A stretch of DNA of 64,000 nucleotides from Narthecium ossifragum (taxonomy: Eukaryota; Streptophyta; Magnoliopsida; Dioscoreales; Nartheciaceae), in NCBI GenBank assembly GCA_963920575.1, contig OY986968.1, positions 8,859,485 through 8,923,484 of the forward strand. The letters are read 5' to 3'. A model generated the notes under the pieces. That model ran no database searches and was not told where the DNA came from. It was given only the letters and a program-made list of their open reading frames with translations. Both the position numbers and the translations under genes were made by a program. Of this stretch, positions 43,352 through 54,567 are shown in pieces (within the stretch, counting starts at the first letter, position 1; each line of letters starts with the position of its first letter).

Positions 43352-43550
43352 CTAGTGAATGCCCGTGCCTACGACACGGATATTTAGAGTTCCTTTCAAA
43401 AAATTTTGACAAAACCTCCCCTGTATCGAGGGCTAAATTAGACAGTTATACAAAATTCCTTAACTACAAAAATTAAAGCTATAAAAGGGACGAACATTGT
43501 CCCCGGGGCAAACCTTGTCCCCACAAACTCCACAGATCATAGCTACAGCA
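43352..43550 (-). mobile_element. Helitron 3' end, same family as that at 3371
   Basis: The plus strand starts CTAGTGAATGCCCGTGCCTA; on the minus strand this is hairpin CCGTG..CACGG, GCATTCA, then CTAG. About 200 bp align with 3028-3371, including GTTTGCCCCGGGG. The base after CTAG is A rather than the expected T. The 5' extent to the right is not determined; sequences beyond 43550 do not match the first copy. Confidence 0.75.
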
Positions 43551-45265
43551 ATTCATATGGCTATCATGAAGAAGACGAATAAAAAACTATTACATTCAAT
43601 TACATTCATCAAACTACTTATAACAATGGATGATGGAGGAAGATGACAGCAAGAGAAAGGGAAGTGGGACGGGGAGAGGGAGGGGGATGATGGAGTTATA
43701 GTTGGGATTAGGATTTGGGTTATCATAGGAGTAAAAAAGTCATCAAAATTATATAACCAACCATAACTATCTATAACTGATGTAAAATGGTGTTAAGACC
43801 TTAAATCTAATGACAGGGGTGTACCCATCAACAAGTTTCATAAATTTGGTGTAAACACCATTTATCTAAATCGGAATTAAGTTAAATGGAAATAGAATAA
43901 GTTATATTCTTATTTTTAAGGATGACTTATTTTAACCTATATTATCTTTATTTCATTGATCTCATTCTGTCGGGGATAACGTGAGGATAACATAGGCATA
44001 ATAGAGTGTGGATGCTAATGTCTCGTTTTTACTAGTACTACATCAAGGGCCATGTGCCTAGCACTAGTACCATCAAAGGCATGATCAGTCCAATGACTTT
44101 GTCAACCACTTGTGCTTATTTTATGTTGAAATATTAATCAACACTCGCGTAATTCCCCCGGAACAATCAACACGATTGTTTTCTTGTAAACAAGTCTAAC
44201 TTCCAAAAGCTGCTACTTATCCAACAAGTCCTTCCTTACATTGTAGAGAGAGAGGGAGAGTCATCGCCTTCAAAAACTTCTTCCCTTTATAGTAACAGGT
44301 ATTTCTTGACCATATATAGGCATATTAATATTATTACAAGATTTCCACATAAAATTGTTCACTGAGAAACACCCGATTCTTATACTTTTAAAGTAAATTA
44401 AACCATCACTTGGCATCTCCTTGAAGACAAGACAAAGTCACACTTGTCTATGCGTATCTCTTAAACCGATCACTTTTAGACGCATTGCAGTCTCCGAGAG
44501 ATCACATGGCAGACAAACCATCCCCCACGTACATCGCCTCCTCATAGGAATGTGAGAAGTTTTCTTGATATATATATATATAATTTGATAAGAACACGAC
44601 TCATGTGTTAATTTGTCTTGTTTGTTTCTGACCTTTCTTTGTCAATACTTCAAAGTTCACACGAAACTGGCGAGTTGAGGATGAATGTTGGCTACCATCT
44701 CAAGTAGCACATATTTCAAGGACTCCTTGCTTTAAACTCCAATAGGATGAATAGTGTTTTGAGAATTTGTTAAGTGAGAAAAGGACATGGGGGAATGGTT
44801 ACCTTGATGTTGAGAAGATAACCAATTTAAGAACTCTATTTAGGTACATCTTGACAAAGGTGTTGAATGGCAGACATATGTTCAAGAAACGATGTATGGG
44901 TTAAGAAGATCTCCTAAGAATAGATGAAAATGAATGGTACCTTTATTAATTCATTGAACTTTTACTAACTCAGATTGATGTGGTATCAAATGATTCAGGT
45001 AACCAAACACATGTAGCGCACCATTTGTTGCAACATCACCTACTAAATAGCCCCAAGTAATGTGATAATTTGATTAGCTATTAGGTGATGCACTGCAGCG
45101 GCCGTTACAGCCAACCAAATAGCCCCAAGTAATGTGATAATTTGATTAGCTATTAGGCATCGTGCTCATGTATGTATGTTCTTCGCTTTTTCCATTGGAT
45201 TAGGCATTATGGGCCTTCATTATTTGGACTAGGGTGGCCCGTTTAGCAAGCAAGCTTATATACTA
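43551..45265. other. AT-rich unassigned region, possibly Helitron interior
   Basis: No ORF or known domain. It has an AT microsatellite at about 44569-44583, AG-rich stretches at 43637-43690, and a 41-bp direct repeat (45045-45085 and 45117-45157, AAATAGCCCCAAGTAATGTG...). Confidence 0.4.
45045..45157. repeat. 41-bp exact direct repeat, 72 bp apart
   Basis: AAATAGCCCCAAGTAATGTG and the following 21 bases occur at 45045-45085 and 45117-45157 without change, separated by a GC-richer 31 bp. Confidence 0.92.
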
Positions 45266-45292
45266 CTAGGTGTGGATTAGTGCCCATGGCAC
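45266..45292 (-). mobile_element. Second Helitron 3' terminus, different family
   Basis: On the minus strand: hairpin GTGCC-ATG-GGCAC (45280-45292), ten bases TAATCCACAC, CTAG, then T. This satisfies the Helitron 3' rule completely. The Helitron body extends to the right; its 5' end was not identified. Confidence 0.7.
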
Positions 45293-45448
45293 GATAATCC
45301 CCCACTCCCCCTGATTTAAAGAACGTGAAAGAGGTTGATTTTCATCTTTGAATTTAAAAGTCTCCTGCATTACATATAAAAGACCCGGAAACCGCATGTC
45401 TTTTGTTTTTTGAAGAAGAAGAAGAAGAAGATATAAGCCAAAGCTGAG

Positions 45449-45900
45449 TTACAAGCCACCATACCCCAACACTATGTAAATCCGATGGTTGCACACCAGA
45501 TCCCTTAGACCAAACAAGTTGGTAGGATTCAGACTACCAGCCTTAGGTAAACAATCAGTGTACACATTATGCTCTCTAGGGACATGAAGGACAACAACTT
45601 CCTTCATCTATTCCGTCGACCAGCACGCTCATTGAAGCTTGTTCTTTAGAGGCTTAGGCAAGGAGTATAACCCCTTAATGTACCAAACCACTCAAAAATG
45701 GCCTCAAAGCAACCCAACAAGGAGGCCGTCTCCAGGGCCTTGATAATCAACTCAGCTTCAACCGGCGAGGTAGCCACCATGTTCTCTGCTGAGCACCACT
45801 CCGCATCCCATCTCGTGAGAAACATGCTACGCCAACACCTGCTAAGCACCTAGCGCGAACAAAGGAAGCGTCGGACTGTATCACCCATGACCTCAGCCGC
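45449..45900 (-). pseudogene. Decayed RNase H-like (RVT_3) domain fragment
   Basis: Three minus-strand pieces: GDTVRRFLCSR (about 45853-45890); a 67-codon frame (45646-45849) with SPVEAELIIKALETASLLG, matching the Glu-helix of plant RNase H-like domains; and HVPREHNVYTDCLPKAGS (45449-45607), matching the usual HVPREHNxxADxLAKxGS end. Frames differ and stops intervene. Such domains occur in non-LTR retroelement-derived and stand-alone plant RNase H-like genes. It lies just inside the Helitron end at 45266, so it may have been captured. Confidence 0.7.
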
Positions 45901-45985
45901 GGGGAGCTGGTCTACGCCGAGAATTCTCTAAAAAAAAAAACACACATGCCTCTTAATTTATAAACTTATCCAATATATGGAAACC

Positions 45986-46045
45986 CCGCCCCCCCTCCCC
46001 CCCCCCCCCCCCTCCCCCACACACACCACACCACACACACACACA
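45986..46045. repeat. Poly-C/CA low-complexity tract
   Basis: A C-rich run of about 30 bases with T interruptions passes into (CA)n. Sequencing accuracy here is doubtful. Confidence 0.9.
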
Positions 46046-46179
46046 AATTGCCGTAAGGTAGTTCCATTCCCGTGTATAGTAGGATACACAACTCCATGTA
46101 CACAAGAAAGTTATGCGAGCTATCATTGACCATATATTACCTGCCTTGTCCACATCTTCCACCAGGGACGTTTTTGTAC

Positions 46180-46760
46180 TAATAAAATAACCAAGTTAAT
46201 AAGTCATTTGTTATTTTTTAAGCTAACTTGAAAAGATAATATATAATATTTACATGACGTTAACAATTGTAATACAGTTCAATTTTGGCTCATTAATCTT
46301 ACTTGTTAACATACAAAATAATTCTACACAAAGAATAATGATATTATGATTTACAATATAATATATTTTTTTCTAATTAATCTAAGTTGCCAACATGGTA
46401 CTAATAATGTCCAAATCATACTACTAGTCAAATAAAGAATTGTTAAATAAAACAATACGTTGATATTAACACGCCAAAAAAATACTACATAAACATAATG
46501 TTGTACCAATTTAATTTGACTTATTAATCTTACTTATTAACATGGTATTAATAAGTCAAAATAATACTCCCAGTAAAATAGTAAATGAAAAACTGGTAAA
46601 CAATATCAGAAAATAACAAAAGGATAGTTTTAGTATGTGACATCTAAAAGCAGCTATCCATCTCATTCATCTCATGCTTCAAAAATCACAACTAGATATT
46701 TTTTCCTCATGTAACATATCTCATTTATCTCTGCCAACTTATGTAAAAAATTATGTAAAG
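46180..46760. other. AT-rich region with loose internal repeats
   Basis: Segments such as CTCATTAATCTTACTTGTTAACAT (about 46290) and CTTATTAATCTTACTTATTAACAT (about 46520) are diverged copies, with a third near 46375. No gene. Confidence 0.5.
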
Positions 46761-46898
46761 CTATGCTATGTTATGCCATACGCACATCTTTCCAATGCAT
46801 AAACCAAATGGGCACCTACAACATTCGATTTCTTAATTAATAGAGTATGTGAATATCCCCCCGGGATTCCCAGTCCCAAGAATCTCATCTTTTTATAC

Positions 46899-47098
46899 NN
46901 NNNNNNNNNNNNNNNNNNNNNNNNNNNNNNNNNNNNNNNNNNNNNNNNNNNNNNNNNNNNNNNNNNNNNNNNNNNNNNNNNNNNNNNNNNNNNNNNNNNN
47001 NNNNNNNNNNNNNNNNNNNNNNNNNNNNNNNNNNNNNNNNNNNNNNNNNNNNNNNNNNNNNNNNNNNNNNNNNNNNNNNNNNNNNNNNNNNNNNNNNN
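46899..47098. other. Assembly gap (200 N)
   Basis: A run of exactly 200 N between AT-rich DNA and a GC/GA-rich segment. The true length is unknown. Confidence 0.99.
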
Positions 47099-47765
47099 GG
47101 GTGGACGGGGCGAGGGACGGGGCGACGTCGAGGGTGGCCGGGGCGACGGGGGCAGGTGGACGGGGCGAGGGAGGCCTCGCGACTCTTCGACGCTGGCCAT
47201 CTGTGCTTCCTCGTTGTAAGCAGCGGGGCGCGAGGGGCGGGGCGGAGGTGGCGGGGCGTGGGGGTCGTTGTAGGCGGGGCGGGGGCACGGGGCGAGGTGC
47301 TGGAGGAAGAGGGAGGAGAGAAAGGGAGAGCTGGCGAAACAGAGAAGGAAGAAACAGAGGAGGAGAGAGTGTTGGTTGGGGGGGCGGGGAGAGAGAAAGA
47401 GAGGGGAGAGGAGAGAGAGAGAGGAGAGAGAGAAGCAGGTGGAGAGAGAGAGAGAGGAGAGAGAGAAGTCCATATGGAGAGAGAAGCAGCTGGAGAGAGA
47501 GAGGAGAGAGAGGCAGGTGCAGAGAGGGAACCTCGACACTCTCTTTTTTATTCTACATGTGAACAGTATCTTCTAAGTAATAAGTAATAACTAATAACTA
47601 AATATTTCTAACTAATAACCAAGGATTCCTTGAAATTGATAAGAATTTCTCACATATGCAAGAATAAAATTGACAGATGGCATTAAGAAATTCCCCACAT
47701 AAGTAAGGAATTTTCTCCTTTCTCTCTCTCATACTTGTGTCAGATGGCATTAAATGATGAGAGAG
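47099..47765. other. GC-rich then GA-rich tract, no supported gene
   Basis: A GGGGCGGGG-rich part (47099-47310) passes into GAGAGA/AGGAGAG purine tracts (about 47385-47530). The reverse strand would look like a CT-rich plant 5' leader with a GC-rich first exon into the gap, which is inference. Long frames here include N or are compositional. Confidence 0.4.
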
Positions 47766-48727
47766 TGTTGACAAGGGGTAATTTGGTCCCGAATTTATGG
47801 ATTTGGCCTGTTTTGTAAAGAAACACAAAAGTGTCCCTCGATTGACAAATCAAAAGACAAGTGGATTTAAAAAAAAAATAATACATTATCGTCCAATCCA
47901 AATGGATGATCAAATATTTAGTGTGCAGAGAAGAAGCATCAATCAGATACAAATGAGATGCATGCAAACCATCGGCCAAAGACCCTCATAACATATGCAG
48001 GTAAAGATCATGACGGGTGTATGGAAAGATAATTAATCAAGTGTGATCGTGACGTATAATATGAAAGATCATCAGCCATGTGTACTCATCGACCAAAGAA
48101 CTGAACGTGGGGAAGCGGTTATGACGTAGTTATAACACGATCTCCTCTAATTGCGCCTCGATCAAGCCAAGCGGAATAGTTATTAGCGCGAGGATATAAA
48201 TAAGCTTCTCTTCACTGTGTAATCTCTCTCAGACACTCTTGTAACCAGCCTACGCGAATGGATTTCTATTATGTTCCTATTCTACTTGTAAGTTTATTTT
48301 ATTAATGAAGATCATTTAGTGTTCTTCTTATATTGTTTTCTTAAATTAGTTTAAATTATAGTAGTCTAGATAATATATTTCTTTACAATAGATTAATTTA
48401 GGGTTACTGTAGGTTTAATCTTGCTTTTTGTTGGATTTATTGCTTTTAGGATGATCTTTATCATTTTCTAGATTTAATTCGTTGCTTTAAATAGGTTTAT
48501 TATTTCAAGTAGATTAACTTAGATTTAAATTAGGATTAATTCGAGTTTATCTGCAATCTTATCCATAATTATACCTTTTAATAGATTTTAAATAGGATTT
48601 TGATTACATTTCCAATTAATTTGACACCTCCATGAGTTCGAAGGAGTTGAGCCTTTGCACGTCCCTGATCTTTGAGTTTTTGACTATTTTGACTTGGCCA
48701 GTCAACGGCAAGATTTCCTCATGAACA
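47766..48727 (+). repeat. 5' LTR of element H (Tat lineage)
   Basis: It starts TGTTGACAAGG and ends CTCATGAACA, 962 bp, with TGTT/AACA ends, five bases before the PBS. It holds a TATA box at 48195-48202 and a CTCTCTCAGACACTCTTG leader. The 3' LTR lies beyond the window, so the left edge rests on the TG start only. Confidence 0.6.
48195..48202 (+). promoter_or_regulatory. TATA box of element H LTR
   Basis: TATAAATA followed after about 30 bp by the pyrimidine-rich CTTCTCTTCACTG, a plausible start-site region. Confidence 0.7.
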
Positions 48728-48732
48728 GGTTT

Positions 48733-48751
48733 TGGCACGCCCGGTGGGACC
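48733..48751 (+). promoter_or_regulatory. Primer-binding site of element H
   Basis: TGGCACGCCCGGTGGGACC, distinct from the TGGCGCC type of elements A and G. TGGCACGCC..GTGGGAC is the form seen in Tat-type elements. Confidence 0.75.
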
Positions 48752-50122
48752 TTGTGTCAGGTTTTTTTTATGGAAATCGGTCAAAGTGGACCTAATGGTA
48801 TGGTAACCACTCGTACTGGACGAGATACTCACAGTGGTGGAGGAAACGCCAATCACGGCGATGCCCCAGTCATTGAGGATGTTCATGATAATGAACAAAT
48901 CGACCAACCACCTAACGCTCAACCACAAGTAAGGACGGTATATCGCAATGTGGAACGGGGTGAACCCTCAATTAGAAATGATCAAGATTATAAAACCATA
49001 ACAACAAGGATTGCAAACATTATGGTCGATGAAGCACTGCAGGCCAATAACGAACAAATGGCAAATCACATCGCTCTAACTTTGCGGCCTTTTATAGAGA
49101 CTATGCAAAATTTCATGAACGTGATCATACCAAACACAAATAATGGTCATAACATCCAAAACATCAGTAGGCTGACAACAAATATTGCCCATAACATCGG
49201 CCATGATGTTAATAATAATCGTATGAATATTAATAGTCAAGGATTCTCGCTTAACGCCATAATTGGGTTGGAAACTAGCACAAGATATGTGCTTTTAAAC
49301 AATCCATCGGCCAGTCAAAACCAAAATGGTGTTCGTCAAAATGGCCAAATAGGCCATAATAGCCCCAATGATAAGACTCATCTTTATAGACCGATGACAT
49401 TAAATAAAGACAATGGCTCAAGACCAAATATAATCGGCCAAGCATCTGGATCATATATGTCGCCCAATCGAGGATATGTGCAAGGTGATGTTAATAATCA
49501 ACAACCAGTCTTCCATGTTGGTAGTCCGGGATAAATAGTTAACCCAACAGGGATACCAAATAATGGTGTTCCAATTAATCCAACCAATCCCGTTCCCTTC
49601 AATGTCCCAATCACTAATGGCTTATACAATGGTCCAAATGTCGGCCAAAATACTAACTTAAGTGGCCAACTTAATGGCCAAAATAATTTTGGTCAAGTAA
49701 GGGGACAAAATAGTAGGCCGATTGGAAATAATAATAATGGCCCAAGGATGGCCGATATACCTCCTTAAAATAATTATCGGCCAAACGAGATACCTCATCA
49801 CAATAATTATCGACCAAATGACATAACCAAATTCATTGACCGGCCACAGAATGAACACTTTAACCAAATTTGTTATAACACTCTATATGATCTAATGGAT
49901 GTTCTATGAGAATAAGTGGCCGATATACTACAAGAACAAATAGGTGTAGGACAACCAGCTACTTGGCCAACTTATAGAAAGCCTTATCCTAATTGGATCG
50001 ATCAAATGTATCCATTTCCTAAGAATTATAAAGTTCCGGAATTTACTATGTTCTCTGGTATGGACAAGATGTCTATTATTAAATATCGGCAAAATTTTCC
50101 ATGCAGTGTAGAGAAGTGAACG
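48752..50122 (+). pseudogene. Element H gag, N-terminal part
   Basis: It begins soon after the PBS (the Met of MVTTRTGRDTHSGGG is a likely start at about 48800). A helical region (IANIMVDEALQANNEQMANH) is followed by Asn/Gly/Gln-rich low-complexity sequence with recurring NGQ and NIGH motifs, then YPFPKNYKVPEFTMFSGMDK, a standard entry to the gypsy gag core. Stops occur at 49532, 49767 and 49907. It continues at 51825 after an insertion. Confidence 0.8.
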
Positions 50123-50219
50123 ATTATATAAATAGAGAATACTCAATAGGGTCTAAAAAAATGTGGTACGACAATACGGCCTCATACCTCTATGGGATGG
50201 AAATGTCCCTACTTACCCC

Positions 50220-50900
50220 AGCTAATCGTCACCTATAATCCCCCCCCTCGCCGGCAGCCCCCCAAGCCCCACTCGCGGCCCCCACCCCACCCCTATAATC
50301 CCCCCCCGGCCACCATGAGGGCCCGATTTCGTCATCGGACGCCGATCCCGAGCTCGCCGTCCGACGCCAATTGCTATCTCGTCGTCGTCGTCGCCATCGA
50401 TCCAGCTCGTCGCCGGTCCCGATCTCGCTGCCGTCAGTCCGTCGTCGATCCCCGACGGCCCCCATCGCCACCTAACTCCGGCGCCACCTTTTTCCCTAGC
50501 TCCCCGTCTCCGATCCAGTCGGATCTCGACGGATCCCATCCCCGTCCGTCGCCCCAATCCTATGGAGTTGGAGGTCTCGCGGAACGCCGATCTGAGCTTG
50601 CCACCCCGATCTGACTGTCGATCCGAGCTCTCTACCCCGATCCGACGGCCGTCCGTCACGATGCCGTTAGGCAAGATCCGCCGCCTATCACCGTTCCCCT
50701 GCTCGAGGTGATCGTCCCCGACTAGCATAGCACCCGCGATCACTCCGCCCCTCTTAGATCCGCCGGATCCGTCGACCAACGGCTCAATCCACTCCGGTGG
50801 ATCGACTCCAAAGGAACCAGGGACCTATCCTCCATTGGTCCCGACCTCTAACGAGCCCTCCTCGTCGGCGATCAACCTCCGGCGGGTTGTCAGCCATCAT
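50220..50900. other. GC-rich part of the insertion, no domain recognised
   Basis: C-rich on the plus strand with many CGATC and CCGTC units. Overlapping frames on both strands (up to 185 codons on minus) reflect composition. It could be a captured 5' exon. Confidence 0.35.
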
Positions 50901-50989
50901 ATCATCATTTTCTTAAAATGATAGAGGAAATGAAAGAAAACAAGAAAAATATTGGAAAAAAAGGAGAAAAATCGTGTAAAATAAAGGAA

Positions 50990-51640
50990 ATAATGGGAAA
51001 AAAATAGGAAAGTAACTAGAAAAATTGAGCAAATAATGGAAAAAAATAGGAAAGTAATTTGGAAAGTAACTTAAGTTACTTTCCAGGATTTCATCATCGA
51101 GAACTCAAGTTATTTTCCATCTGCTGTATGGAAAGTAACTTGTAATAATTGTGGATAATAATGTAATAATTGCGGAAAGTAACTCAAGTTACTTTTCATG
51201 ATTTTGTGGGAAGTAACTTACCATGATTATGTGGAAAGTAACCTAAGTTGTCAATGAAATCGTGAAAAATAAATTGAGAGTTACTTTTCAAATTAAACTA
51301 ATTGCGTTACTTTCCATAATAATTACAAGTTAACTTTTCATATTTCAGATATTAGTAATGTGGAAAGTAACTTACCATGATTTTCATAATAGTAACAAGT
51401 TATTTTCCAAAAAAATGAAAAGTAACTATCAAAAATACCAAAATTGTGGTGGAAAGTAACTACAAAAAAAAACTGGAAAGTAACTACGAAAAAAACTGGA
51501 AAATAACTTTCCGCCACAATTTTGTTATTTTCGTCGTTGAAGAAGAGTTACTTTCTGCCATAATTTTGCTATTTTTGGTAGTTACTTTCCATTATTTTTG
51601 TTGTTATTTTTCACATTTTTTGGTAGTTACTTTCCACTGG
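50990..51640. repeat. GGAAAGTAACT / AGTTACTTTCC array
   Basis: About twenty copies of the 11-mer or close variants in both orientations over 650 bp, including a perfect 24-bp palindrome at 51061-51084 and several back-to-back inverted pairs. Spacing is irregular (15-50 bp). Confidence 0.92.
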
Positions 51641-51824
51641 GAATACAAACAGTCACTGGAATACGAACAGTTATTGGGAAGGGAAGATATGCTAGGAATC
51701 TTGGAAGGGCATCTTAGTAATAAAAAAAGGTATTAGGGCCTAAATGCTTTAAAAAAAGGTATCCAACCTTTTGGGCAAATATTTCCTTGTCAATGGCCTA
51801 AACGCCAATTAACTATTTTATAAA

Positions 51825-52738
51825 ACTAAGGTTATTCCCAAGCTCTGTAGCTGGAGTTGCCTATTCATGGTTGATTAAGTTGCCAACTAATTCTATACAT
51901 AGTTGGCAACAAATGGAACATGCTTTTCATTCTCAAATTTATAAAACAGAACCAAAAATCACCATGGCCAATTTGACTCAATTAAGACAACGACCAGATG
52001 AAAATGCAGAAATGTTCTTACAAAGATTTAAGAGAGCACAGAGTAAATGCTTTATCCCATTACCTGAGAGGGAATTTGTTAAAATCGCTCAAAGTGGGTT
52101 ATCATTTAAACTTAAGAAAAGGTTTCAAGATAGAGATTTTATCGATCTCTTCCAATTGCAAACTAGCGTCATACGCTATAAACAGTTATTAAAGGAAGAG
52201 GATCAAGTAAAAGCATCTTCTCAGAGAACATATTATAAAGATTCAAACTATAACGTTAATCAAGTCGATGAGTTTAATGAAACATATGAATGTATGAATG
52301 ATGTTTGTCTAGCTAAATTATTAAAGGGTCGGCCATATACTTGTAAAGCTTTGGCAAGACTTGAACGAGAACTTAGGAGTAAAGAAGTAGCAAAAGACGG
52401 TAAATGTCTGATGAGTTAATTCTTATTTGATATTTCTGAAAGATAAGGGGAAAAGATATAGGAAAGATAAACAAATCAAACTAAACGATGGACATGTTAT
52501 GCCAAACCCTGATCAAATTAAGGGTAAAAAATATTGTAAGTGGCATAATACTTGGTCCCATCACACTAATAATTGTTTAGTTTTCTGTAATGTTTTGCTT
52601 GACGCTATTAACTTGGGTAGAATCAGTTTTCTTGCCAGAGACATGGGTGTTGACAAGAATCTGTTCCCGAAGAATGTGATAGTTTCGATATTTTTGACCG
52701 ATGTGGCAAATCTAAAATTGCCAAAGTTTAAAATCGTA
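51825..52738 (+). pseudogene. Element H gag, core and zinc finger
   Basis: The core runs LRLFPSS, AYSWLIKLPTNSIHSWQQME, FHSQIYKTEPKITMANLTQL, ENAEMFLQRFKRAQSKC and LKKRFQDRDFIDLFQLQTS. A CHHC-like finger (CKWHNTWSHHTNNC) lies at about 52534-52575. Stops at 52418 and a frame change near 52425 break it. The end (LPKFKIV) is cut by the solo LTR. Confidence 0.88.
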
Positions 52739-53552
52739 TGATACGCCGAGCTTTCTCATAAGCGCGGGTACCAGGTCTCTTGCCTTGTCTCGGCTCCTCC
52801 TTAGCGAAAGCTAAGGCTAGGTCAAGAGAAACCTTTAGGGTTTTAGGAGAAGCACCCTAGGTATTCGACGAGGAAGGCATAAACCGGAGGAGAGAGACGG
52901 ATGAGAAAGAGGATTATCTCGCAGCTTCCTATATGGTTGGCCAGTTACCTTTGGGGGATCCAAGGCTTGGAGAACGTGATAGCGGATGAAGAGGTGGTGG
53001 AGGGAAGCACAGCACCCAAGCGGATGCCGGAGACTTGGAGTTAGACGGTGGAGGCGTGGATGACAGTGGCTTACGGCGGTGACCGGCGGGTGGAGAGAGG
53101 AGGTCGGCGGTAGGAGAGAAGGTGGAGGTGGCTGGTGGTTTGTGGAATATTAAGTTATGGCTACTCTTAGGATTTCCTACTTTAACTACTAACTTCATTC
53201 ATCAATGCATAATTCCTAATACAAGCTATAGAGAACCTTTTATAGAGACATAGACAAAGTCCTAATCCAACTAGAAAACTATCTTGCTTTAATCAGCAAG
53301 TAATAATACTTCCCTACTAAGACTCAATCATAACTCAAACTTCATAATAACAAGGACTCATAATAGGACCTAATAAAGCAAAGCATAAATTGAACTCAAA
53401 CTAAGGAATCAACTAGGAAAGCAATTAAGAAACAAACTAAGGAAGCCCAAAGGGACGTGGGTCCCACCAAACCTTGACCATGGGTCCGCCCATGCTTGGG
53501 TTTGGCCGTGGATCTAGTTTGGGCTGGTTCAGTGGTAGTTGAACTCGTAACA
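52739..53552 (-). mobile_element. Solo LTR, copia-like, in element H
   Basis: 814 bp, on the minus strand TGTTACGAGTTCAACTACC to CTCGGCGTATCA. TSDs are TCGTA (52734-52738) and TCGTG (53553-53557), the left copy with one change; removing the insert and the mutated copy keeps the frame open (KIV to IDENQ). A minus-strand TATA box TATAAAAGG lies at about 53237-53247. The size fits Ty1/copia but the superfamily is a guess. Confidence 0.85.
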
Positions 53553-53557
53553 TCGTG

Positions 53558-54560
53558 ATCGATGAGAACCAGGACGACAATCGTCCAAATGTGTTCACTA
53601 GGCTCGATCAGAACAAAGGCAAGGAACCCATGGAAATTGGACATTTATGTCCAAGGTGCCATTGGGACGTTAATCATCCAGTAACTCCTAAGGGTGGACA
53701 ACAGATTCATCGGCCTCAACACTGGCAATAGAATAGAGTTCACGCGCCTCGAAATTTTTTGCCTCAACCGTATCGACCAGATAGATGGTATAATTACAAT
53801 ATTATACTCATCGATCAGTCCCTGTGGAGGAGATGACCAGGACCCAATACCGGCGATACTAAAAGAAATATGGCCAGATGATGAGGACCAAGCAGGCTCA
53901 AGTAAATAGCCAAGAACAGACCACGGACACTTCGGATATGGAAGAAAACACTGCCGGGTCTAAAGCATGAGAAAAGTGTAATGGCAAGTTTTATCGTCCT
54001 AAAAAAGACGATGATGATGAAGAGGATAAGCACGTGATTTAGTTTGGAACTTTACCCCCGTTCATCACCAACCATTATATTCTTCCCAGTGGACTTGAAC
54101 AACCATGTCCAATAGAGAGTGATTCCGAGATTTCAGATATGGCTGACGATATTGAAGCGTCAGACTCACTAGCCGAGGAAAACAATGGTCAACCGTTAGC
54201 CATCCTAGTGGCTGACGAAGAAGAAGAAGTTGAAGAGAAGATTGACATAACGGATTTAGCTTGACAAAGAGGTATCTCCATTGGCCGATTACTATAGGAG
54301 CTTCATGAAGAAGGTAATCCAGCAATTGGAACAGTCCGCCATTCGAGTGACAGGTTTGATTATTTAACGACGTATGGGGACGTTAAAATTAAACGCCTAT
54401 TAAGGAAGACTCAACTAGTCACTCAGATAGCGTGGTCGTCATTTGAAGCACCCAACACTACATCGGCCACAAGATCCGCAGCTGAAGAAGAAGAATGGGT
54501 CGAGATAGAGGTCCCGATCAATGTGAAGGAAGAAGCAGCGAAAAGAAAAATATCACAAAA
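53558..54560 (+). pseudogene. Element H gag-protease linker, degenerate
   Basis: A possible zinc-binding motif (HLCPRCHWDVNH, about 53640-53680) and Asp/Glu-rich segments (KFYRPKKDDDDEED, ADEEEEVEEKIDITDLA), with stops and frame changes. Tat elements have a long region before protease; no separate gene is implied. Confidence 0.65.
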
Positions 54561-54567
54561 GTAGCTT

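Larger units (their letters stand above)
50133..51814. mobile_element. Unclassified 1.7-kb insertion in element H gag
   Basis: The gag frame breaks after NDYI and resumes at KLRLFPSS. Flanks ATTATATAAA (50123-50132) and ATTTTATAAA (51815-51824) differ at one base, suggesting a 9-10 bp TSD of Mutator type, but I see no terminal inverted repeat. The interior has a GC-rich exon-like part (50220-50900) and a repeat array (50990-51640). A Pack-MULE would explain both TSD length and GC-rich content; this is unproven. Confidence 0.45.

Noticed and set aside
43990..44020. A TCTATTATGCC Helitron 5' end for the copy at 43352
   Set aside because: It resembles a Helitron start on the minus strand, but the preceding base is C rather than A and no related copy supports it.
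46766..47562. Long frames spanning the N gap
   Set aside because: The N run supplies most codons; the rest is GA/CT low complexity.
50222..50779. 185-codon minus-strand frame in the insertion
   Set aside because: Gly/Arg/Asp-rich composition artefact of CGATC repeats, overlapping another equally long frame on the plus strand.
50990..51640. CRISPR-like array
   Set aside because: Repeats occur in both orientations with irregular spacing in eukaryotic DNA.
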